Below, one piece after another: positions 1-11,490 of a stretch of 64,000 bases of DNA. Position numbers and translations under genes: made by a program. The DNA is from Brachionus manjavacas (taxonomy: Eukaryota > Rotifera > Eurotatoria > Ploima > Brachionidae): positions 1,426,001 through 1,490,000 of the forward strand of contig JAHQIY010000012.1 of the NCBI GenBank assembly GCA_019054805.1. The letters run 5' to 3'. The notes beneath the pieces are model-generated. The model ran no database searches and was not told the DNA's origin. It saw only the letters and a program-made list of their open reading frames with translations. Position 1 is the stretch's first letter, and each line of letters starts with the position of its first letter.

Positions 1-130
1 ATAATGGGTAAGATTACGTTATTTTACGTCAGAAAATGTAAGCTTACACAATATTACATCATTACTGGTATGTAAGAAAATGTAGGATAACAAAATCTTA
101 CGTAAGATTACACCAGTTTAAGTTAGTTTG
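1..130. repeat. TTACGT-rich degenerate repeat
   Basis: The first 130 bases repeat short phrases such as TTACGT, TGTAAG and CTTACGTAAG, partly palindromic. Similar TTTACGTAAA-type clusters occur near 4200-4370, 5220-5390, 14020-14180 and 38460-38720, three of them at or beside Tc1/mariner-like remnants. It may therefore be a decayed transposon end cut by the window edge. No coding potential is seen. Confidence 0.4.
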
Positions 131-1190
131 GCCGAAAACGGCCAAAAAAAGCCGGATTTTAGAGGAAAAAGTGGAAAATAAATCAAAATATTTGAATTTT
201 ATAAAACAATTTTTGAAACAAAAATGACATTAAATTGTGTAATTTTACGTAAAAAGATGTCAAAAAATGTAATAAAGTGTAGTGTTTTTGTTTCAAAAAT
301 TTCGTTGAATTTAAATCACTTTGTGACTATTTTGAGAACAACTTAATCGAAGAATTTGTTAAACAAGGGGCGAAATGTCGACGAAAAAAAAAGAACCGTA
401 AGGAACCTTTGTTTGCATCAATATTTTGAGCATTAACGACAATGTTCTATCTGTTTCATCAAGAACTATTGATTGCTTAGAAGTTTGGCATCTCGTTTTC
501 AACAAGAAATTAGAAATTTCTCACCCTCAAACATCAGTTTTCGTCCAGCATTTAGTAAAAGCTATTTTACGCCTTCCTTTAATATTTGCGAAAAAAAAAT
601 GATTAAAATAAAATAAAGTTTTTTGTTTAGAAAGTAAGTGAAATTGAATAAAAATGATAAATAATAAAAATAATTCAAAATACTCTGAATTGAGTGACAT
701 GTCTTTAAAATTTAGTACTTTATTATAGAGACATTGAGCATTGTTATTGTTATATACATTGTTATTCAAAATTGAGCGCTTAAAATTAAAAAAATAAAAT
801 TCATTTTTATTGACATGTTATTAAATGCGGATAAATTTTAAAAATTTCAAAAACTGTTTCAGCTTTAATGACATGCTTGGAAGAAAAATGGAAAGAAAGA
901 AAAAATTCAGAGGTGCTACAATCTTATGGGGAAAAATCAAAAGAGATTGTCCACAAATAAATTAGAAACTAGTAAAATGAAAAAAGATGCAAAATAAACT
1001 ATCCTCAATAGCCGGCTACACAAAACGTGTTTTTATCTACTCAAAAGCCAACTAGAGCTACTCAATCAAAGATGTTATCTATTACAATTACACAACTTCG
1101 ATCAACCAACATTGATCATCAAATAATCAATCATTTTAATTGTGTTCAAACGTTGTTTTAGATGCAAAATTTTTTTTTCAATTAGTAATT
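131..1190. other. AT-rich stretch, no gene recognised
   Basis: Long A and T runs and only short open frames with low-complexity translations. The phrase GACATGT followed by AATTAAATGCG-like sequence recurs in diverged form near 810 and 1495, hinting at old repeats. Nothing here can be assigned a function. Confidence 0.5.
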
Positions 1191-1193
1191 TAG

Positions 1194-1298
1194 GATGAAT
1201 GGATTTCATGTAAAAATTGCAGCAATTGGATCTGTGGCGACCGATGGCCAAAAGGCTTAAGGCCAAATTACTCATTCCATTGCAAAGTTTGTAAATAA
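1194..1298 (+). CDS. Possible last exon encoding a PHD-like zinc finger end
   Basis: After an acceptor-like TTTAG a 34-codon open frame runs to TAA. The translation begins DEWISCKNCSNWICGD and continues to a C-x2-C pair just before the stop, so it reads W-x2-C-x2-C-x2-W-x-C followed about 20 residues later by C-x2-C. That is the spacing of the second half of a PHD-type or related zinc finger. A further C-x2-C (CFRC) lies just upstream in another frame, with no clear donor between. No upstream exon could be joined with confidence, so this is either the 3' end of a gene or a transposon fragment. Confidence 0.3.
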   Translation, partial: DEWISCKNCSNWICGDRWPKGLRPNYSFHCKVCK

Positions 1299-1740
1299 TT
1301 AAATTTAGAACAAAAAGCTTTTGTTATTTATTCTTTTAATATATTTATAATCGATATTGATCTAGTGAAATGATTATTTTTGTATTCCTTTATAGTTAAA
1401 TCAAATTAAATTAAAATAAAATCTTAGCTATTTTTTAAGAAATACAATATTTTTTTTTTTTTTTTTTTTGTCAAAATTTTTTTTTCATTTTTAAGACATG
1501 TCATTAAATGCGATTGTGTATTTATGCAAAAGTTGGCTTATTAGTGGCGTACGGCTAGTGTATTTAAATGATTATTTCGAAACTTAAAATTTTATACAGA
1601 AAAACGTTATTTTTTTATATTTTGGAAAAAATGTTCTGTAAACAGTACAATATTATAAAAATTTGTACAAACCAATTTTTAATTAAATTTATGTTAGTGT
1701 TTAAAAAAAAAGTTAAAAAAATTTGCAATTCACTTTTGAA
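1299..1740. other. AT-rich stretch, no gene recognised
   Basis: Homopolymer-rich sequence with a long T run near 1450. The short open frame at 1568-1774 has a low-complexity hydrophobic/lysine translation and is not credible as a gene. Confidence 0.5.
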
Positions 1741-2270
1741 ATCTAATCTCTCACGTCCAATATTCTGGACATGAGACCTATTGAAATCTACAAGTTTTTA
1801 AAAATTTATTTTAGAAAAAACTTACAAGTTAGATTTGAAATCCGTAAAAAGGCAGTTATTTATAATAAAATGGCTTTGGCGCCGTGAGAAGCTTCCAATT
1901 AAGCTAAATTGGAGGCAAAAAAGCTCTGAGCAAGCGCTCAAATCCGTTTGCCTGTAGCATTTGTGGTAAATTTATGAAAGAGAGAAAAAGTGTTAAATTG
2001 AAATAAAAACAGAAATTATTAAAATTTTTTAAGTTTTTAAAAAGGGAACTAAAATAGAGAACAAATTTTATTTGTAAAACTAAAATAAAGTTTACATTTT
2101 GTGATCATAAATATTATAAATTTTTCTGATAATAAAAATTTTTTTCTAATCACAAATAAAATTTTATTTTTTTTTTTGTTTAATTAATTGATACTTTGGT
2201 CACATTCTGGACATGAGGCCTATGATCAAATTATTTTGTGAGCACTTGATCACAAAGTCGATAAGACCAA
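1740..2270. mobile_element. Decayed DNA transposon, same family as the one at 55956-56787
   Basis: The right end (about 2193-2269) reads through GATCACAAAGTCGATAAGACC, preceded by CTGGACATGAGGCCTATGATC. This matches the terminal inverted repeat of the element at 55956-56787. The interior near 1925-2000 (GCCTGTAG followed by GTAAATTTATG and AAAGTGTTAAATTG) also resembles its interior near 56440-56500. The left terminus is not clear; a second partial copy of the terminal phrase lies at about 1760-1790. No intact coding frame remains. Confidence 0.55.
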
Positions 2271-2294
2271 AAATTTGCAAATTTAAGATTAAGA

Positions 2295-5200
2295 TTAGAA
2301 ATAATTAAGAAAATTAAACCTACGACATTTGTTGATTACCCAATATTTATTTGCTGAGCAGCTTTTATTTTAAAATTAAATTAAATTTTTTAAATGAAAA
2401 TTTTTAAATTTAAATAATTGCCTGCAAGTTCCTGAATTACAACTCAGCCCAGCATAATCCTGGCATGCAGGACTAGTTACTCCGCAAGCTTGATTTTCTG
2501 TCCGCTTAAATTCTTTAAACATCATTTAAAACATTTTAGTAATTTTCAAAATTAATCTGTTTAGTTACCACATTTATTGTTGGACCAATACATTAGAGGC
2601 ATACAATTACATATTCCTGATAAGCACAATAAACCCAAGTTGTCTTTGCATTGAAAATTCTGACTGCACGCTCTATCTTTATCTTTTTTCGTAACTTAGA
2701 ATTTTAAAAATCGAATTAAAAATTTTATTTTTAAAAATCACAAAGAATATCAGTTGTTGGAATTTTTTAATGAAATATTTTATTTAAAAAAAAAATGTGA
2801 CCATGTGAAAACTTGATACAAAAATTACAGTGTTGAAATATTTTTTTTGCTGAATTATAAGTAAAAATTTTAAATTAAAAAAAAAATATTTCAAATTTAA
2901 TAAAATTTTTGATTTATTTTTAAATAAATGTAATAAGTTTTCAAATAGCCAAAAATTTATGGTTATCTCAATTTCGCCAAAAAAAAGCATGCTTACCGCA
3001 AATAAAATTGTTCCAGTATTTAGAAGAATCACAACTTTTTTTATAATAATAATTTGAATCAATTTATTAATTAGAATTTAAATACCGACACTGTCCATAG
3101 CATGCTAGTCCATTTCTTTGATTACATTCAGCATCATTTTTACAATTTTCACCAAAACTAAGCTTATTAACTTATTGTGATAAATAAACAAAAAAAAATC
3201 ATAATTCATTCATTTTATCTTACCACACTGAAGTCCATTCCAATATCTTGGATACTGACACTCACATGCTCTCTGACCTCCTGTTAAAAGACACACTAGA
3301 CCATTAAAATCCTGGCATTGATATGTATTAGTACACCATGTGTTAACTGTTTGTTTTAAGACTAAAAAAATCCAAAAAAATAATTGTGTTTAAATCAAAT
3401 AGATAAAAAGTACGGCACTTAGTTCCAGACCAATAATGATATTCTGCACAGCTAATTATTAAAAATTTGTAAAAAATTTTCTAAATTTATTTCTGATAAA
3501 CTAAAAAATACAAGCATCGATTTGTAACACAGCTCAGACCATTTTCTGTTTGACACTGTAGCGAATGAGTACACCATGTACCATTTATTTCTTTTGGTTC
3601 TTATCAAAAAAAGTTAAAAAAAATATAAAATTTAAAAATAAAAAATTGTACTGCATGTTTCTTGAGACCAATAATGAGTTGAAGCACATCTTTAAAAAAT
3701 AGATAAGTTTTATAAAGTAAAAATTTTTAAACTGTACTAACATGCATTTTTTTGTCATGCTGTCACAGCTCAGACCTAAATTTTGGTTGCACTCAAAAGA
3801 ATTTTCACAATTCAATCCATTTGATATTTGGGATACTAAATTTTTAATAAAAATAAGATCCATTCACAATATAAGAATAAGAAAGCTAATACAATCTTAA
3901 ATCACTTAATGATCGTTGAATTTTTAAATTTTTTAAAAAACCAGAAATTAAATAGTTTTCAAAAAAAACAAAAAACACTTGGAAGCTTTTCTTGAATTTT
4001 GAACTCTGCAAATTCTGCAAAGAAATTTTTTTAGAGTATTAATTTGATACAATTTGATGTGCGACAGTTTATTTATTAGGAAAGTTCAGGAAAAGAGAAA
4101 GTAGTAAAGTAGTATTTTTATTAAGTTTAACCATGAACTACAGCCTTGTTTTATTTCATCAAACATTTGACAGAAGATTACATTGTCGATTTGACACGTG
4201 GGTTCTGGTAATTTTACGTAAAATTAAGTAAATTTACGTTTTTTTTTAATGAATTTTTATTTTTTTCAAATAAATTTTGAAAAAAGTAGTTGCTATCTAT
4301 TTGTTTATATTTTCCCAATAATTAATTTTTTTTACTATTTTATACTAATTTTTACGTAAATTTAGGTAAAAAGAAGTATTCATTCGAAAATTAAACTAGC
4401 TAATTCTTCATCATTTTGAGGATCACTTGCTCTAATAATTCTTTTCAATCCATTCCAAACCATTTCTTTTTGGTTTAAATCTGGTGAGTAAGAAGACGCT
4501 TTAACCATAATATTATATTAAAATTTTGCAATTATATCTCATTATTTAAAAACTATATGTTACCCAGTTAATATTTTCAATCAAAAAGATTGTACATACG
4601 TATGACTTTGTTTAGGATCATTATCTTGATCAAGTTTTAGATTTTCATTTAAATTAGAAGCAACATAAGGAAAGAATTATTCCGCCAAAATATCTCTTTA
4701 CAAAAATTGATCCGTATTTTCTTTAAATACTATTTTAATTTAGAAATAATGACAAAAGAACAAAATTTTTTTAAGAAATAAAATATACTGCAAGTTCTGT
4801 AATTCCTTTACGAGATCCCACCCCAGATATGAATTTTACTCTTAAACTTAGATGTACATGGTATTGCTTCTGGTTGAGATGAGTAAAGTCTTAATTGGTA
4901 TGTAGGCTTATCATAAACTAACGAAATTCTAATCGAATTTAATTTAATTTTATAAAGTTATTTTTTGTTTTTTAGGTAATTGATATAGTGATGGATAGAA
5001 ATGAGGGATGGTCGGATTGCTAGTAAATAAGGAAAATTAAAAATTTCTTGATTTTTTCTTCAAAAAATATTTTTTTTATCATATTTTACCTTTTTGAAAA
5101 ATAATAAAAGAAAAATTACAGAAATAAGAGATATTAATAAGATTATGCAGTCTAATAGACATTATTGGTAATTTGGATAAACAATTCAATATACAAATAA

Positions 5201-7495
5201 TAAGTCAAAAAATTAGAAGAACTTACCTAAATTTACGTAAAATTAGCAAATAATAGTAACTTTTGGGAAAATATAAACAAATTAATAGCAATTATTTTTC
5301 AAAATTTTCTTGAAAGAAAAAAAAATTGAGCTTTTTTTGGCCTTATAATTTTTTACCAATTTTTACGCAAATTTACGTTTTTTTTATGCCTAACAATTTG
5401 ATCTATTCTTGATTCCCAATTTTAGATTTTAACTTTTAGTCAAAATTTTCTTAATTTTTTTTAGAGGATACAATGAAGCAATTTGATTGTCGAGAGATTT
5501 TCATCTTCCAACTGAAGAGCCATTTTTATAATTCATCTAAATATTTTGTTATCTTATTCTTGAGGTTTACTTTTTTCTTAAAAATGTCGTAAACAAAAAA
5601 TAGAGAGTATTCACTATTTGTTTTATCTCTTTTGGGTATTTCATTCATAAAAATACTAAAATACTAAATGGAGTTATAGGGCTGATTTATTAAGTTAGAT
5701 CAGTTGTTAAGCATTACTTTACTTTTTTGATAGATATATTATATTGATTGGTATTACTAGACAACTCTAATTAATAGATTCGAGACGAATATGAAATTAT
5801 ATTAATTAACTGGGTAAAGAAATAGAATTTTTAGTTAAATTGTCTTTCTGGTTTTATAAAAATAAAACAATTCAAACAAATCAATCTTTTTTAAGTACAA
5901 TGAATACAAGAAAGAAAACCACACTACAACAATAGTAAAGGACTAATTACTGAGCGTTGAGGAACATTTGCAGTTATATGATATTCATCAAATATAAAAC
6001 CATTTACCTTTAATTAAAGTGATCCTCAGTCTAAAAATGAAAAAACCTTATGTATTTGGTAAGGGGGAAGATTAATTTTTATCGTTGATTTCATGTATGC
6101 AAACGATACTTAAAACCAATGATACATTTAATTTCCAAACATATGAATACATTTAATAGTTATATTTATATTTAACTAGTTATAGATAACTTGCTAGATG
6201 CGTCTCTAATCTCTTGGAGACTTTTGACATGATCACGAGTGAGTTAGCTAAGGGAAATAGCGTTGACAAAATCTACCTCGATCTTTCGAAAGCCTTTGAC
6301 ACAGTTCCGCATAAACGCCTCCTACATAAATTGAGCAGTTACGGACTGAGTAAACGATTGATTGAATGGCTTAAAGACTTTTTAAGCGGAAGGGTTCAGC
6401 GCGTTGTGCTTGGAGATGCAGTTTCGGATTGATCAGAAGTACTGAGTGGCGTACTTCTGACCAATCCTCATCTGTACCTTAAGGGTCTGTGCTTGGCCCT
6501 TTGCTTTTTGTTATATATATAAACGACCTACCTGACATCATTTCAAACAAAATAGAAATTTATGCCGATGACTCGAAGATTCTTGGAGTAATTAACAACT
6601 TGTGTGATAGGGCAAATATGCAGAAAGACCTAGATGCTCTGTGTGAATGGATTGATGTATGGAGAATGGGTCTCTGTGCTCAAAAATGTAAGATTATGCA
6701 TTTTGGAAGGCTAAATGCTAGATTTTCGTATGAAACATCGGGAAAAGAGGGATTGGATAAAAAAAATCAACTGTGTACCACTGAGTGTGAAAAGGATCTA
6801 GGCGTTATGGTGTCTTCAGACCTTAAATGGACATGTCAAGTAATAAACGCGTGCGCGAAAGCAAATAAAGCACTCGGAATTCTTAAAAGAACATTTTTAA
6901 GTAGAGAAGAAACTCTTTGGTTGAAGCTTTATATGTCTTTGGTTAGACCTCACCTCGACTATGCAGTTCAAGTTTGGAATCCGAGCAAAAAAGGTGACGT
7001 AAAAGCGTTGAAAAAAGTACAAGAGCGTGCAACGAAAATTCCTTGATCACTAAGAGAAATTTCATACGAGGAAAGGCTTGCCAGATTGGGTTTAACAAAA
7101 CTTAGTGAGAGAAGGGTGAGAGGTGATTTGATTGGGGTTTTTAAAGTGACTAACGGTCATGAAAAAGTGTCGTTTACCAGAGAACTTCTGGATCCTGTCG
7201 GCAGGAATGGACCGATAATGAGGTTAAGAGGAAACAGCGCAAAAGTTCAAAGAGATTGTTTTCCAGCACAAAAAAGAAATGATTTTTCTGCCGCAGTGAG
7301 TGCTAGAGACGTTTTTTTCTCGAACAGAGTGGCTCCGCGCTGGAATAGACTTCCTGAGGAGGTAGTTAAAGCTAAGACAGTTAATGGCTTCAAAGAAGCA
7401 TTAGATAGGTTTAACAGAATTGGCTGCTAAAGCTTCATACGCCTTTAAGCGGTGATGAGCTCAGATTTCCTACTTGTTAGGATTTCGTAGCAAGA

Positions 7496-7529
<34 letters not shown>

Positions 7530-8967
7530 TTTCAATAAAATCGATTTTTGACATAGTTTTCAAAATATTATTTTCAAAAAAAATTGCCAAAAAAAATATG
7601 CCAAAAAAAAAATTGCCAAAAAATTAAGACTAATGCACAATCTCTTATCCTGATTTGATTTCCAAAAAATGAATAGACAAAAATAGAAATAAATTTATAT
7701 TTCTATTCAAATGGAACAAAATAAAGGTATTATCTTTAAAAAAAAATTCTAACCAAAACTTAAAAAGTTTGTACCATAATCGAAAATGTTTAAGAATTTT
7801 ACCACAAAATGAGCCATTCCAGAAATTTATCCCGGTGCATGCACAGTACGAATTAATACAAGAAAGCCCAGTTATGTCACATTCAAGTGAAGCACTACAA
7901 GATTCACCATAAGTCTTCTTTTTAACTAAACATAAACATTATTTATAACTAATTTTTTATTTCAAAGCAAAAACTTACTGCATTTATCTATTGACCAAAA
8001 GTAATTATCATCACATTTACAAACAGTTTCACAATTTAATCCTGTGTAACTTTTGCACTCATCAGTAGAACCACATGACTGAGACTCAGTTTTCTGAAGC
8101 CTGCAAATGCTAAGCGCTGAATCCCAGTAATTATAGGGAGGACATGTGCATTTGTAAGGGTATTGTTCGGTAATATTACAAATTAGTCCTTGGGATGGAT
8201 TACAACCTGCTGTAATTCTACAAACGCCCATGTATGATTGAACAGCATCACAATAAGTTCCGTTCCAAAAATTCAAATTTGCATCTGAACAATCACATTT
8301 GCCACTCAAACAAATCAAATTAGTTCTCAAAAGACACTGATCATTTGTTGAACAAGATTCATTGAAATAAGATTTTTTCTCTAAAAAATTTTTTTTAGAT
8401 TAAATTTTTTTAGTAGAAAAAATAAATCTTACGACAAGCGGAATTTGTTTGATCCCACCATCTGTCTGTCATACATGAACACACTTTGGTCTTTTTTGTC
8501 AAGTCATACAGACACTTTTGATCGCAACAGCAATCATTCTCAGTTGAACATGGCACTGCATTTAGTTGTTTTGGAACACATAACAAGCGAGTTTGATTGT
8601 AAAAAGTTGAAGTTGTGCAATTACAGTTTCCATTTTGGCAACGTAAATTCAGTCCAGTTTCGCAATCAGAATCATAAGTACAGTGTTCGCCGTATAAGCG
8701 TTTGTAGTTCAAGGTGCCGAATATTCCAAAATAGAAACCAATGGCCACTAGAATCATTAAAATTGACAAGTTGACCACAACTGCACAAAACAAGGGGTTA
8801 ATGAGAAATTTTTCGGAGTAAGGTTTTTGGATGGCTTTCAGAGTTTTGATATCATACTTTTAGTTAATGATAATCAAACGAAGTATTAAAAAAAATATTT
8901 TTGTTACTTGGTAAATTGATTTCTTGCTTTCTTCTTGATTAACATTTGGAAATTTTTTCTTTGCCAT
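2295..8967 (-). CDS. Type II membrane protein with twelve six-cysteine (EGF/EB-like) modules, 14 exons
   Basis: Exon model on the minus strand: 8967-8908, 8856-8433, 8380-7979, 7925-7803, 3835-3742, 3689-3652, 3599-3512, 3451-3414, 3361-3224, 3170-3086, 3034-2997, 2694-2569, 2512-2422, 2361-2295. The sum is 1812 nt, giving 603 residues with every phase consistent. The start ATG opens a 20-codon exon (MAKKKFPNVNQEESKKSIYQ). About 40 residues precede one hydrophobic segment (LFCAVVVNLSILMILVAIGF), followed by twelve modules of pattern C-x6-C-x5..7-GL-x-C-x5..10-C-x-C-x6-W-x4..5-C. With no signal peptide, the likely topology is N-terminus inside and modules outside. Introns are GT-AG except a GC donor after exon 13. 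The 4 kb intron between exons 4 and 5 holds two transposons. The modules resemble secreted EGF/EB-type repeats; no specific ligand or function can be named. Exon joins are predictions. Confidence 0.8.
4200..5395 (-). mobile_element. Tc1/mariner-like foldback element (copy A) with transposase remnants
   Basis: Imperfect arms at about 4208-4370 and 5223-5378 are inverted copies of each other; both include TTTGTTTATATTTTCCCA and TTTACGTAAATTTAGGTAA. Between them the minus strand encodes, in normal transposase order, SKIHIWGGIS (about 4800-4855), a DILAE-like segment and DQDNDPKQ (about 4600-4710), then SPDLNQKEMVWNGLKR (about 4430-4500). These are Tc1/mariner catalytic-domain landmarks. The transposase C-terminus (VIDIVMDRNEGWSDC then stop) lies at 4976-5024 on the opposite, plus, strand. 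The element is dead, with stops and frameshifts, and sits in an intron of the cysteine-module gene. Confidence 0.7.
6190..7530 (+). mobile_element. CR1-like LINE, 5'-truncated, with (ACT)n tail
   Basis: A 5'-truncated non-LTR retrotransposon inserted in an intron of the minus-strand membrane gene. It covers the reverse transcriptase from just before the SKAFD motif through the C-terminal domain and a short 3' UTR. The 3' UTR contains a 5-bp hairpin (TCCTA-CTTGT-TAGGA, about 7465-7482) followed by a pure ACT repeat (about 7496-7530). A second copy of this structural type ends at about 52655. No clear target-site duplication was found. Confidence 0.85.
6214..7430 (+). pseudogene. LINE reverse transcriptase (CR1-like), broken
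   Basis: Three blocks form one gene: 6214-6432 (YLDLSKAFDTVPHKRLL), 6489-7046 (GPLLFVIYINDLP, catalytic IYADDSKIL) and 7086-7430 (C-terminal RRVRGDLIGVFK region). Lesions: a TGA at 6430-6432 where tryptophan is expected (DW-SEVLSGV), a TGA at 7044-7046 also at an expected tryptophan, and an insertion of about 23 bp at about 6450-6475 that shifts the frame inside the conserved GVPQGS motif. The YADD catalytic motif is intact. In its active state this would have primed reverse transcription of LINE RNA at a nicked target. This copy cannot make it. Confidence 0.85.
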
Positions 8968-11490
8968 TTTGTACACGGAAAGAAAATTTAAGCTAAAAAA
9001 AATTTAAAATAAATTGGAAATTTTTTTACGAAAATTTTTCTTTTAGATTTATTGAAAATGATCTTAAAGTCTGAAAATATTTTAAACTCAATAAATTATT
9101 TTTTTCAGTGAATTAAAAATTGCTTTGAATTTTGTTTTTTCAAAAGTTTGACATTGAAAAATGGCAACTTTTTAAAAAGCTTAGAAAATCGAAACATTTA
9201 TTGCAATTTAAGGATTTATTTTTAGATTTGATTTTATTTTCAGGTAGATTTTGTTAAGTTTCGATCAAAATTTAAGAATTTAATTATTATTTTAATTGCT
9301 TATTTATTGCTTAGAATTTGTTGTACACTTACTTCGCAACAACTAAACTATTATATTACCACTACTCCTCAACTCCGGCAAAGGATTTATCGTCTCTTTT
9401 TTTAACAAATAGCACTTAGTTTAAATTTAAATAATCAAAAAAATTAAGACATTTTGAAAATTATGATCGATCATGAAATTTTTTCAAAATTCAAACTATT
9501 TTTTTTGAAAAATATACCTAACTTAATCAATTATAAAATTTCCTTTTCTTTTACTAGCGGATAATGGGAAGGCACTTATTTCCTTTTCTAGTACCATTTT
9601 GAGGAAAAGTTCCGATCTGTCACAGAAATTACTGCATTGAGTTGATCATCTGCATCGCAGTTATTACCCAGTCGAAACAGGTCCCTCTATTTTTATAATG
9701 AAAGGGATTTTAACATTCGCCTCGTATTGCAGGGATATTTTGAAGGTTTTTCAATTCTAAAATCATTGAAAATTTAAATTTGTCTCTTTTTAAAAATTAA
9801 TGTTTATTCAAAAATTTTGATTCCATTTTTATTCAAATACAAATATTAAGCTAGAAAATCCAATTTCGGTATTCAAATTTTTAATAAACTTGAAAATCTG
9901 TTCACATTTAAAAGATATTTATTTTGAAACAAAAATATTGAAAAGAAAATCACAAAAATATTAAAAATCTAAGAATTTATTTAATTATTTTAGCAATTAA
10001 TTAATAAATAAGGCAAAGAAAATTTTTTTATTAAATTTCCTTAATCAAATTGCATTTTAAATATGAAATTAAATTTCACCGCAATTTTTTGAAATATATT
10101 CAAAGGATGATAATAATAATAAAAAAGAACAGGTTTTATCCTGTAGAGCAAGATCGAGCTAAAACGAGCATAAATAACTAAATATGTTTATTTCTTGTTT
10201 GACTTGAAAGAATCCTCAATTTTCTTTTTTTTAATGATAGTTAATTTTTTAACTTTTGAAATAGGATCGTAATTTTAAAAAATGTAAAAAATAAAATTCG
10301 GTCAAAAATTTTGTTCTGCCGTAAACATATCACTTGAAAATTTTTAGCCTAATCTGAATTTTTAAAATTTAAGCCTAAAAAGACTTTCAACAAAATAAGT
10401 AAAATTTTAAAAAATTAAAAGTATTAAAAGTTAATCATTAGTTTAATAATAAATATAAATAAATTTTTAATTCGAATAAACATTTATTTGAAAATCCAAT
10501 TTTTAATTTTTAACTAATGTCAATTAGAATATTTTGTAAATATTTATCTATTTTTTTTTAGCTCGGTACAAGTTAGCTAATTTAAAAATAATGTATTTTT
10601 TGAAATTGGCATTTTTAATTTTTGTGTTTAAGTCTACTTAAAACTTGCAAAAAAATGATTAAAATCCAAAACAAGAGGAAGAATAAGGATCAATGTAAAC
10701 TTAGCTATAGGTACCCCCAATCTTTGACTGAAGAATCTTCAAAAACTTATCAGCAGGTTGAATTTAGTTAGAAATAAAAGAAAAAAAATGACGATTAGGT
10801 AAAATATAGCTGTTAAAGAATCTTAATTCTTAATCTTAATTGAAAGACAAATTGGAGAAAAAATTAAAGAGTTGGATGGCGAAATAAGTAGTGTCAATCA
10901 CATATTTTGATAGCTAAAGACTGATATTTATAAAATTATTGTCTGAAGCCTTTGAAAAAAGAAATTTGTTAGTAAAAGCCAAAGTCTAGAATGAAAAATT
11001 ATAAATTTCACCATATGTTTGTTTGGCATTACTGTCACCATCAAAATTTTTGGATTTTTGATTTTATCAAACAGCTTTTGCCAGATCAAAAGGATGCTTA
11101 GTCGTGCCGCTCGAATACAGCAGATGGTTGAATCGATATCATAAAAGAAGTTACAGAAAGTTTAAAAATTTATGGTTGAAAAGATGGAACATTTTATTAG
11201 TAATTTTTGAAACTCGAATTAAATAAATATGAATAAAAATCTTCATTTTATTTCTCTCATTTTTCACTTCACTTAAAAATGTTTAAAAATTTAATTTTTT
11301 TAAATTAAACAAGAAAATACAAAAATTATCTTAAGCTTAACTCTTTTTAAGTCACATGTAATAATTCGTCAAATTTTATGATCTTAATGTTATAATCTAT
11401 TCTTTGTTGTTTGATTAGATAAAAAGCTTATTTTCTTCTAATTTTTTTGTTTAAATTAAAATTTTATTTACACAAATCTAATTTTTGGCC
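8968..11490. other. Gene-poor AT-rich stretch
   Basis: No open frame longer than background and no recognisable transposon protein. A somewhat GC-richer patch at about 9575-9735 has no interpretable translation. The 5' part (about 8970-9400) may hold the promoter of the minus-strand membrane gene and the 3' part that of the dioxygenase, but no specific element can be pointed to. Confidence 0.5.

Noticed and set aside
2784-3062. 92-codon minus-strand frame
   Set aside because: Mostly intron sequence of the membrane gene; only the 38-nt exon 2997-3034 inside it is used, in the cysteine-module frame.
7496-7530. ACT repeat as a CRISPR-like or functional array
   Set aside because: It is a simple trinucleotide run directly after a LINE 3' UTR, hence a retrotransposon tail.
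8445-8774. Open frame on the plus strand opposite exon 2 of the membrane gene
   Set aside because: It is the antisense shadow of a cysteine-rich coding exon; its translation has no domain and the minus strand explains the region.
11485-11490. Dioxygenase start two codons further upstream
   Set aside because: The upstream codon is TTG; the first ATG of the frame is at 11491.
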